DNA of 6,693 nt, taken from contig CAIWKF010000095.1 in assembly GCA_903913175.1 (NCBI GenBank), positions 1-6,693 of the forward strand, read 5' to 3'. Position numbers and translations under genes: made by a program. This DNA is from Candidatus Staskawiczbacteria bacterium (GTDB lineage Bacteria; Patescibacteriota; Minisyncoccia; Minisyncoccales; Staskawiczbacteraceae). Below, piece after piece: positions 1-5,035 of the stretch. A model generated the notes under the pieces. The model worked only from the letters and a program-made list of their open reading frames with translations. It was not told the DNA's origin and searched no databases. Each line of letters begins with the position of its first letter. Position 1 is the stretch's first letter.

Positions 1-1
1 A

Positions 2-52
2 AAAGCAATAAAAAAAACATTAAAAAATATAAAATTAAGTGATTTATTATAA
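2..52 (+). CDS. C-terminal end of an Rrf2/IscR-type regulator (partial)
   Basis: The frame starting at base 2 is open from the window edge and ends at TAA 50-52. It gives the 16-residue tail KAIKKTLKNIKLSDLL. Rrf2-family regulators (IscR, CymR) typically end their winged-helix domain with a pattern like LWxxvxxAixxtLxxitLaDL, and this tail fits it well. The last A of the stop is the first A of the ATG of the cysteine desulfurase (TAATG overlap), which indicates translational coupling. Rrf2 regulators very often precede nifS/iscS and sense Fe-S status, so the context supports the call. Only 16 residues are visible, so neither the DNA-binding helix nor the Fe-S cysteines can be checked. The next frame also ends near here (TGA 40-42) but gives only a lysine-rich string without family character. 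Confidence 0.5.
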   Translation, partial: KAIKKTLKNIKLSDLL

Positions 53-1209
53 TGTCAAATAAAAAAATATATTTAGATTATGCAGCAACAACTCCAGTTG
101 ATCCTAAAGTTTTAAAAGCAATGATGCCATATTTTTCAAAAGAATTTGGAAATTCAATGTCTTTGCATTTATTGGGTCAAACAGCAAAAATTGCACTTGA
201 GCAAGCGCGTCAAGTTGTGGCAATTTTTATAAAAGCAAAGTCTAATGAAATTATTTTTACTAGTTCTGCTACAGAAAGTAATAATTTTGCTTTAAAGGGA
301 GTTGCTTATGCTAATAAGGAAAAGGGTAATCATATTATAATTTCTGCTATTGAACATCCTTGCATTGAAGAATCTGCTAAATGGTTAAAAACACAAGGTT
401 TTTTTATTACTAAAATTCCAGTTGATAGAAATGGATTAGTAAACCCAGAAGATATAAAAAAAGCTATAACTAAAAAAACAATTTTAGTTTCTATAATTCA
501 CGCTTCAAATGAGATTGGTGTTATACAAAATATTCAAGAAATTGGTAAAATTTGTAAAGAAAAAAATGTTTATTTTCATACAGATGCTTCTCAATCTTTT
601 GGGAAAATTTTAATTAATGTAGAAAAATTTAATGTTGATTTATTAACTGCAAGTTCTCATAAAATTTATGGACCAAAAGGAGTTGGCCTTTTGTATATAA
701 GACAAGGAGTAAAAATTAAACCTTTACTGCATGGAGGAGGGCAAGAAAGTGGAGCAAGATCTTCAACTGTAAATTTACCTGCAATTATTGGGTTTGCTAA
801 GGCAATAGAAATTTGTGGCAAAGAAATGAAAACTGAAAACATAAGATTATCAAAACTAAGAGATAAAATTATAAAAGAAACTCTTAAAATAAAAGGAAGC
901 TATTTAAATGGCTCAGCTAAAGAAAGGTTGGCAAATAATATAAATGTAAGGTTTGATTTTGTTGAAGGAGAATCAATGGTTTTATATCTTGATATGGAGG
1001 GAATTTCGGTTTCATCGGGTTCTGCTTGCTCTTCAATAAAATTAGAGCCAAGTTCAGTTTTATTGGCAATTGGTTTAAGACCAGAACAAGCTCATGGCTC
1101 TTTAAGAATTTCTTTAGGTAGAAGTACTACAGAAAAAGAAATAAACTATTTTTTAAAGGTTTTGCCTGTAATAGTAGAAAAAATTAGAGAAATGTCACCA
1201 TTTAAATAA
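52..1209 (+). CDS. nifS: Cysteine desulfurase, NifS/IscS family
   Basis: This PLP enzyme converts cysteine to alanine and holds the sulfur as a persulfide for Fe-S cluster assembly and tRNA thiolation in the cytoplasm. The 385-residue length is normal for the family. Visible hallmarks are the N-terminal LDYAATTPVDP, ATESNN, the EHP histidine region, HASNEIG, TDASQSFGK around the PLP-contacting aspartate, SSHKIYGPKG with the Schiff-base lysine K204, and SSGSACSS with the sulfur-carrying cysteine C326. The E. coli IscS equivalents are K206 and C328. GNSMSLH replaces the commoner GNPSSLH, a minor variation. The ATG at 52 overlaps the stop of the upstream frame, and no Shine-Dalgarno is seen. The scaffold gene begins 26 bp downstream and mnmA follows, so this enzyme probably feeds both. 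The choice between nifS and iscS as name is conventional; the function is secure. Confidence 0.95.
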   Translation: MSNKKIYLDYAATTPVDPKVLKAMMPYFSKEFGNSMSLHLLGQTAKIALEQARQVVAIFIKAKSNEIIFTSSATESNNFALKGVAYANKEKGNHIIISAIEHPCIEESAKWLKTQGFFITKIPVDRNGLVNPEDIKKAITKKTILVSIIHASNEIGVIQNIQEIGKICKEKNVYFHTDASQSFGKILINVEKFNVDLLTASSHKIYGPKGVGLLYIRQGVKIKPLLHGGGQESGARSSTVNLPAIIGFAKAIEICGKEMKTENIRLSKLRDKIIKETLKIKGSYLNGSAKERLANNINVRFDFVEGESMVLYLDMEGISVSSGSACSSIKLEPSSVLLAIGLRPEQAHGSLRISLGRSTTEKEINYFLKVLPVIVEKIREMSPFK

Positions 1210-1235
1210 AATTATAAAAATATTAAGTAAAAATT

Positions 1236-1742
1236 ATGGCAACAATAAATAATAATATTTGTGGAGGGCTTTATACAAAAAAAGTTATGGAAACTTTTAG
1301 AAAACCTCATAATTATGGAAAAATTAAAAATCCTGACGGAATTGGCAAGGTTGGTAACATTGTTTGTGGTGATGTGATGCATCTTTATATTAAGATTATA
1401 GAAAATAATAAAAAAGAAGAAGTTATAAAAGATATAAAATTTGAAACTTTTGGATGTGTTGCAGCTATTTCAACAAGTAGTATTATCACAGATTTAGCTA
1501 AAGGAAAAACTATAAAAGAAGCACTGAAAATTACCAAAGATAATGTTATTGAATCCTTAAATGGTTTACCAAAAATAAAATATCATTGTTCGGTTTTATC
1601 TGTAGATGCTTTAACTGAAGCAGTTTATGATTACTATATAAATAATAAAAAAGAAGTTTCCAAAGATTTGCAAAAAAAACATGACTTAATTTTAAAATCT
1701 AAAAAAATTATTGAAAAGAAATATGAAAAATGGAATAAGTAA
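1236..1742 (+). CDS. nifU: Fe-S cluster assembly scaffold, NifU/IscU N-terminal type
   Basis: The 168-residue protein is the scaffold on which [2Fe-2S]/[4Fe-4S] clusters are built with sulfur from the adjacent desulfurase. All expected ligands are present: C44 in GNIVCGD, the assembly aspartate D46, C74 in FGCVAAIS, and H117-C118 in YHCSVLSVDAL. These correspond to E. coli IscU C37, D39, C63, H105 and C106. LPKIK (111-115) sits where IscU has the LPPVK chaperone-binding loop, although a dedicated HscA is not implied. The family core starts near LYTKKVME (residue 12), so the first 11 residues are a short extension. Residues 130-168 form a lysine-rich tail with no C-terminal Nfu domain, so this is a stand-alone scaffold rather than full-length NifU. 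The coding region ends 20 bp inside mnmA, which suggests co-translation. Confidence 0.93.
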   Translation: MATINNNICGGLYTKKVMETFRKPHNYGKIKNPDGIGKVGNIVCGDVMHLYIKIIENNKKEEVIKDIKFETFGCVAAISTSSIITDLAKGKTIKEALKITKDNVIESLNGLPKIKYHCSVLSVDALTEAVYDYYINNKKEVSKDLQKKHDLILKSKKIIEKKYEKWNK

Positions 1743-2871
1743 AAAAACAAAAGTTTATGTAGCAATGTCTGGGGGAGTGGACTCCTCGGTTTCAGCTGCG
1801 CTTTTAAAAGAAGGGGGGTATGAAGTGACTGGAGTTTATATGCGTCAGTGGAGTCCAAAAGTTTTGTCTGGTGAATGTTTATGGAAACAAGATAGGCAAG
1901 ATGCCATGCGCGTTTCTGCAAAACTGGGTATTTCATTTTTAACTTGGGATTATGCAAAAGAATATGAAAAACAAGTGGGCAAGTATATGATTGATTCTTA
2001 TAAAAAAGGAATTACTCCAAATCCTGATGTCATGTGTAATAAAGTTATAAAGTTTGGTTTATTTTATGATAGGGCTATTAAAGCAGGAGCAGATTTTGTG
2101 GCAACTGGACATTATGCTAGGACTTCACTTTCAAGTAATTCGCTTGCTTCGATCGCCAAATCAAATTTTTCTGCGCGCCACGGCCTCTCTACGGGGCACC
2201 CGTGTGCTCGAAAAATTTATTTGGCTCGCTCAGTTAAGCTACTTAAGGCCATAGATAACAATAAAGATCAAACATATTTTTTATATACCTTAAAAAAACA
2301 GCAGCTTTCAAAGATTTTGTTTCCAATTGGAAATTTAGAAAAGTCAGAAGTAAGAAAACTAGCCAAGAAATTTGGTTTGGAAAATGCAGAAAAAAAAGAC
2401 AGCCAAGGAGTTTGTTTTATTGGGCCACTAAATATGAAAAAGTTTTTAACTAGTTACATAAAACCAAAACAAGGCAATATTGTTTTAATAAAAAATAAAA
2501 AAATTATTGGAACTCATGATGGTGTGTATTATTACACAATTGGCCAGCGTCATGGGTTGGACATTAAAGACGGTGGGGGGCCGTACTTTGTGGTAAAAAA
2601 AGATATTAAAAAAAACATTATTTTTGTGGGTACTAAAAAAGATTTGCTTGGTAAAAGTGCTAAAGTTATAAATATAAGCTGGATAAATAAGCCCGGAAAA
2701 TTTCCTGCTGCGTTGGATGTGCAAATAAGATACAGAAGTAAGTGCGTTAAAGCTGTTTTAGATAAATCTGGAAATTTAATTTTCAAAAAACCCCAGCATT
2801 CTATAACCTCCGGTCAATCTGCAGTTTTTTACTGTGGTAAAGAAATCCTTGGTGGGGGCATCATAGCGTAG
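1723..2871 (+). CDS. mnmA: tRNA-specific 2-thiouridylase MnmA with an in-frame insertion
   Basis: MnmA adenylates U34 of tRNA Glu/Gln/Lys and replaces its 2-oxygen with sulfur. From the ATG at 1723 it has 382 residues. Visible hallmarks are the PP-loop SGGVDSS (16-22), C105 in NPDVMCNKVIKFG, C231 in KDSQGVCFIG (the catalytic cysteine pair), ATGHYAR (127-133), NKDQTYFLY (from 180) and IGQRHGL. The C-terminal beta-barrel follows from about residue 260. Between GHYAR and the conserved LLKAID there are about 38 extra residues (roughly 134-171, including SARHGLSTGHPC) encoded by a palindromic repeat element; the frame is kept and both active-site cysteines are intact. A TTG at 1711 in the same frame is an alternative start, but the ATG is preferred because the family begins just before KVYVAMSGG. 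The gene overlaps the scaffold gene by 20 bp. Pairing with a desulfurase is known elsewhere (for example YrvO-MnmA) and fits direct sulfur delivery. Confidence 0.94.
   Translation: MKNGISKKTKVYVAMSGGVDSSVSAALLKEGGYEVTGVYMRQWSPKVLSGECLWKQDRQDAMRVSAKLGISFLTWDYAKEYEKQVGKYMIDSYKKGITPNPDVMCNKVIKFGLFYDRAIKAGADFVATGHYARTSLSSNSLASIAKSNFSARHGLSTGHPCARKIYLARSVKLLKAIDNNKDQTYFLYTLKKQQLSKILFPIGNLEKSEVRKLAKKFGLENAEKKDSQGVCFIGPLNMKKFLTSYIKPKQGNIVLIKNKKIIGTHDGVYYYTIGQRHGLDIKDGGGPYFVVKKDIKKNIIFVGTKKDLLGKSAKVINISWINKPGKFPAALDVQIRYRSKCVKAVLDKSGNLIFKKPQHSITSGQSAVFYCGKEILGGGIIA
2132..2235 (+). repeat. Palindromic repeat element inserted in-frame in mnmA (copy 1)
   Basis: The stretch stands out as G+C-rich inside an A/T-rich gene. 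Its core arms are 2155-2171 and 2210-2225: the right arm's reverse complement GCCAAATAAATTTTTC equals the left arm apart from one extra C at 2162. Inside the arms is a second, imperfect stem with the core CCTCTCT (2184-2190) followed by GGGG. The outer right flank reads CTCGCTC (2225-2231). A second copy with the same architecture lies at about 3232-3326. The limits are approximate: CAAGTAATT (2132-2140) precedes both copies and may be part of the element. The encoded residues are absent from ordinary MnmA. Confidence 0.75.
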
Positions 2872-2874
2872 GCC

Positions 2875-2902
2875 TTGACAGGGTTTTTTATTTTGATATA
2901 CT
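2875..2902 (+). promoter_or_regulatory. Sigma70-type promoter for the copper operon
   Basis: TTGACA at 2875-2880 is a perfect -35 box, and TATACT at 2897-2902 matches the -10 consensus at five of six positions, with a 16-nt spacer. It begins four bases after the mnmA stop. Transcription would start around 2908-2910, inside the adjacent palindrome, leaving a leader of about 55 nt before the csoR ATG. A second perfect -10-like box, TATAAT (2925-2930), lies at the far edge of the palindrome but has no matching -35 box. Confidence 0.75.
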
Positions 2903-2927
2903 ATACCTATACCATAGGTATGGGTAT
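2903..2927. promoter_or_regulatory. CsoR-type operator palindrome
   Basis: The left half is ATACC-T-ATACC (2903-2913) and the right half is GGTAT-G-GGTAT (2917-2927), around a central ATA. The halves are inverted copies with a single mismatch at the middle base. CsoR-family operators are typically palindromes of the TACC...GGTA kind flanking or overlapping the promoter of the regulated copper genes. This one abuts the -10 box and covers the predicted transcription start, directly upstream of a CsoR-family gene. Copper-relieved autorepression of the operon is the natural reading; it is inferred. Confidence 0.75.
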
Positions 2928-2965
2928 AATGTAAATTTAAATATTATTAATTGCGTATAAATTGT

Positions 2966-3238
2966 ATGATAACAAATAAAGAAAAAACATTAATTAATTT
3001 TAAAAAGGCCAATTCTTTGACTGCTAAAATTATTCAGATGGTGGAAAATGGCGATTATTGTGTTGATATTATGCAACAGAATTTGGCTGTAATTGGGCTT
3101 TTGCGCTCTGCTCATGAAATGCTTATGGAAAATCATTTAAATTCCTGTTTTAAAAATGCCATGGCTTCTAAAAATAAAAAGAAAAAACAAGAAATGACAG
3201 ATGAAATTTTAAAAGTTACAAAATTATTTAACAAGTAA
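2966..3238 (+). CDS. csoR: CsoR/DUF156-family copper-sensing repressor
   Basis: A 90-residue, all-helical metal-sensitive repressor. The Cu(I) ligand set of CsoR is visible as C32 (in DYCVDI), H57 and C61 (in ENHLNSC), with the correct H-x3-C spacing; the M. tuberculosis equivalents are C36, H61 and C65. Y31 precedes C32 as in the type protein. The helix-1 motif usually close to RxxRIxGQVxGI is strongly altered here (FKKANSLTAKIIQMVE, residues 12-27), so the DNA-contact surface may differ from the classical members. A C-terminal lysine cluster (69-74) adds positive charge. The ATG at 2966 is preferred; an in-frame TTG at 2951 would add five residues of no family character. A promoter and palindromic operator lie just upstream and copper-handling genes follow, which supports copper as the inducer. 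The TAA stop lies inside CAAGTAATT, a 9-mer also found beside the mnmA element. Confidence 0.88.
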   Translation: MITNKEKTLINFKKANSLTAKIIQMVENGDYCVDIMQQNLAVIGLLRSAHEMLMENHLNSCFKNAMASKNKKKKQEMTDEILKVTKLFNK

Positions 3239-3326
3239 TTGCGCTCGGCAATCAAATTTTAAAAAGCTCCGGATCCTCTCTTTCAGGGGAGCCTGCAATC
3301 GCTTTTAAAAATTTATTGCCTCGCTC
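3232..3326 (+). repeat. Palindromic repeat element between csoR and the HMA-fusion gene (copy 2)
   Basis: The arms are 3247-3267 and 3301-3320. The right arm's reverse complement starts GGCAAT-AAATTTT and the left arm starts GGCAAT-C-AAATTTT, so the same bulged C occurs at the same place as in the mnmA copy, plus one mismatch. An inner stem surrounds CCTCTCT (3276-3282) and AGGGGAGCC (3285-3293), matching the core of copy 1. The right flank CTCGCTC (3320-3326) is identical in both copies, and the upstream CAAGTAATT (3232-3240) is identical too. This copy fills most of the roughly 100-bp gap between csoR and the next gene and would fold as a strong hairpin in their shared mRNA. An in-frame TTG inside it (3316) is unlikely to be a start. 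Confidence 0.72.
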
Positions 3327-3339
3327 CATTAAATTAGCT

Positions 3340-4794
3340 ATGCGCAAACAACATATATACAAAGTTAAGGGAATGCATTGTGCTTCCTGTGAAATATTAA
3401 TTGAAAAAAAGTTACTGGAAATTAGTGGTGTAAAGTTAATTGATGCCAAAACTGCAAACGGGGAAGTCATAATAAGCTATGAAGGTGAAAAACCAAATGT
3501 GCATAAATTAAATCAGATTTTTAAGGAGTTTGGATATGTGTTTTCAGATAATAATATTTCTTTGTCAGCTGGACCTTCTTACAACAATGAACTGGATTAC
3601 CGTGAAAGTGGGAATGAAAAGAAAAAAGCCAACTCAACTTTTGTGGCTTTTGATATTGCTTTGTTTATTATTGTAGCATTTTTGGTGTTGGGTAAATTAG
3701 GCGTGGCAGATTTTATTAATGTGACCTCAACTTCTTCTATTGCCACTTTTTTTGGATTTGGAATTTTAGCAGGAGTTTCTTCTTGCGCGGCTTTAGTTGG
3801 GGGAATTGTTTTGTCTATGTCAAAACAATGGGGCGAAATTTATTCCCATTCGCTAAATGGTTCAGGGCAAGCAACTACAACAGAAAAATTACAGCCTCAT
3901 ATAATGTTTAATTTGGGAAGAGTTTTGTCTTATGGATTTTTGGGAGCAATTTTGGGCTTGGCTGGCAGTAAATTACAAATATCACTTGGCTTTACTTCTT
4001 TTTTAATTATTGTAATTTCCTTATTAATGATAGGCTTTGGCTTGCAAATGCTTGGGGTAAAGGCATTTCGCAAGTTTCAATTTTCTTTACCAAAATCTGT
4101 AACTCGTAATATTGCTAACGAGAAAAAATTTCAAAGTAAATATGCACCGTTTATTATGGGAGCTTTAACATTTTTCTTGCCATGTGGTTTTACTATTACT
4201 ACACAAGGGTTGGCACTGTTGTCTGGTAGTGCACTTTTAGGGGGTTTAATTATGTCTGCTTTTGCTTTGGGCACTGCTTTACCTTTATTGTTTATTGGTT
4301 TAACCAGTGTTAAATTTTCTTTTAAGCCCAATTTAGCTGAAAGGTTTTCTAAGGTTGCAGGATTTATTGTTATATTTTTTGCTTTGTATAATTTAAATAA
4401 TCAAATGTCAGTTTTAGGTTATAATGGTTTGCTTGGCGCTTTGACAAAAGTTTTTTCACAAGATCAAACAGAACAAGTTGCAAAAAAAGCTGATACCAAA
4501 GATTTGCCTTTAATTGTAAATGGTAAGCAAGTTATAAAAATGACAGCTTCAGCAGGCGTAGATTCACCAAATTATTTTAAAGTAAGAATGAATGTGCCAG
4601 TTTCTTGGGAAATTACTGGCGAAAGTTCTTTGGGGTGTAATGGAGCAATTGTTGCTAGAAATTTATTTTCTGATGTTGTTGTTTTAAAACCTGGAGGAGT
4701 TATAATAAAAGAATTTACTCCAACTTCAGTTGGAAAATTTGGGTTTTCTTGCACCATGGGAATGGTGCGAGGAACAATTGAAGTAGTAAAATAA
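3340..4794 (+). CDS. HMA domain - DsbD_2/SafE-like membrane domain - cupredoxin-like domain fusion
   Basis: A 484-residue membrane protein built from three parts. Residues 4-66 are a heavy-metal-associated domain with GMHCASC (C14, C17), the Cu(I)-binding fold of CopZ and CopA. Residues 101-375 hold about seven hydrophobic segments resembling DsbD_2 / 'sulfite exporter TauE/SafE'-type domains. Cysteines sit in facing positions of the two halves: C149 in GVSSCAALVGG and C282 in FFLPCGFTITTQG. Residues 390-484 look like a cupredoxin-type beta domain with C433 (LGCNGA) and a C-terminal C471-T-M-G-M475 motif, plausible thiolate/thioether copper ligands. Related fusions sit in copper operons of other bacteria and archaea and are thought to move copper or electrons across the membrane; the exact activity is not established. 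The start is the ATG at 3340, just beyond the repeat element; a TTG at 3316 would put repeat-encoded residues in front. The DUF1858 gene follows after 10 bp. Confidence 0.85.
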   Translation: MRKQHIYKVKGMHCASCEILIEKKLLEISGVKLIDAKTANGEVIISYEGEKPNVHKLNQIFKEFGYVFSDNNISLSAGPSYNNELDYRESGNEKKKANSTFVAFDIALFIIVAFLVLGKLGVADFINVTSTSSIATFFGFGILAGVSSCAALVGGIVLSMSKQWGEIYSHSLNGSGQATTTEKLQPHIMFNLGRVLSYGFLGAILGLAGSKLQISLGFTSFLIIVISLLMIGFGLQMLGVKAFRKFQFSLPKSVTRNIANEKKFQSKYAPFIMGALTFFLPCGFTITTQGLALLSGSALLGGLIMSAFALGTALPLLFIGLTSVKFSFKPNLAERFSKVAGFIVIFFALYNLNNQMSVLGYNGLLGALTKVFSQDQTEQVAKKADTKDLPLIVNGKQVIKMTASAGVDSPNYFKVRMNVPVSWEITGESSLGCNGAIVARNLFSDVVVLKPGGVIIKEFTPTSVGKFGFSCTMGMVRGTIEVVK

Positions 4795-4804
4795 ATAAAA
4801 GAAT

Positions 4805-5029
4805 ATGATAACAAAAAAAATTAAAAAAAGCACTAAAAAAATTAGTGCTACGACTACTTTAGAAAAAATATTGGAAAAACCTGGAGCTGAAGAAATTCTG
4901 CACAAATTTAGCGTGCCGTGTTTGCTTTGTCCTATGGCTAAATTTGAAATGACAGAATTAAAAATTGACGAAGTTTGTAAAATGTATGGAATTAATTTAA
5001 ATAAATTATTAAAAGATTTAAATAAATAG
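4805..5029 (+). CDS. Small DUF1858-domain protein with CxxC
   Basis: A 74-residue soluble protein. Residues 13-73 follow the DUF1858 pattern: ISATTTLEKILEKPGAEEIL, then VPCLLCPMA with C39 and C42, then a helix with ELKIDEVCKMYGINLNKLLKDLN. A third cysteine, C58, lies in that helix. The domain is small and helical, often stands alone or is fused to redox or metal proteins, and its biochemical role is not settled. The first 12 residues are a lysine-rich extension. It sits 10 bp after the HMA fusion and 6 bp before copA, so it is almost certainly co-transcribed with them. A role in copper or thiol handling in the cytoplasm is an inference from this position and the CxxC pair. No Shine-Dalgarno is visible. 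Confidence 0.82.
   Translation: MITKKIKKSTKKISATTTLEKILEKPGAEEILHKFSVPCLLCPMAKFEMTELKIDEVCKMYGINLNKLLKDLNK
4829..4849. other. Perfect 8-bp hairpin in the 5' end of the DUF1858 gene
   Basis: AGCACTAA (4829-4836) and TTAGTGCT (4842-4849) are exact inverted copies around an A5 loop, about 25 bases after the start codon. On the minus strand the stem is followed by a long T-rich run, so it resembles an intrinsic terminator in that direction. In the sense direction no T-tract follows. It could modulate translation of the small gene or be chance in A-rich lysine codons. Confidence 0.4.
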
Positions 5030-5035
5030 TTATTT

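Noticed and set aside
1711..1725. TTG at 1711 as the mnmA start
   Set aside because: An in-frame ATG at 1723 lies closer to the conserved start of the family and needs no rare start codon.
1634..1957. Minus-strand open frame of 107 codons across nifU/mnmA
   Set aside because: It is antisense to two well-supported genes and has no recognisable domain; the other minus-strand frames over mnmA, the HMA fusion and copA are rejected for the same reason.
2054..2254. Alternative + frame of 66 codons inside mnmA
   Set aside because: It overlaps the inserted element and MnmA motifs in another frame and lacks protein-family character.
2873..2889. Intrinsic terminator after mnmA (CCT...AGG then T6)
   Set aside because: The stem is only 3-4 bp, and the T-run is the promoter spacer between TTGACA and TATACT.
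2951..2968. TTG at 2951 as the csoR start
   Set aside because: It adds five residues without family similarity; ATG 2966 gives the normal length of about 90 residues.
3316..3342. TTG at 3316 as the start of the HMA-fusion gene
   Set aside because: It lies inside the right arm of the repeat element; ATG 3340 begins just before the HMA domain.
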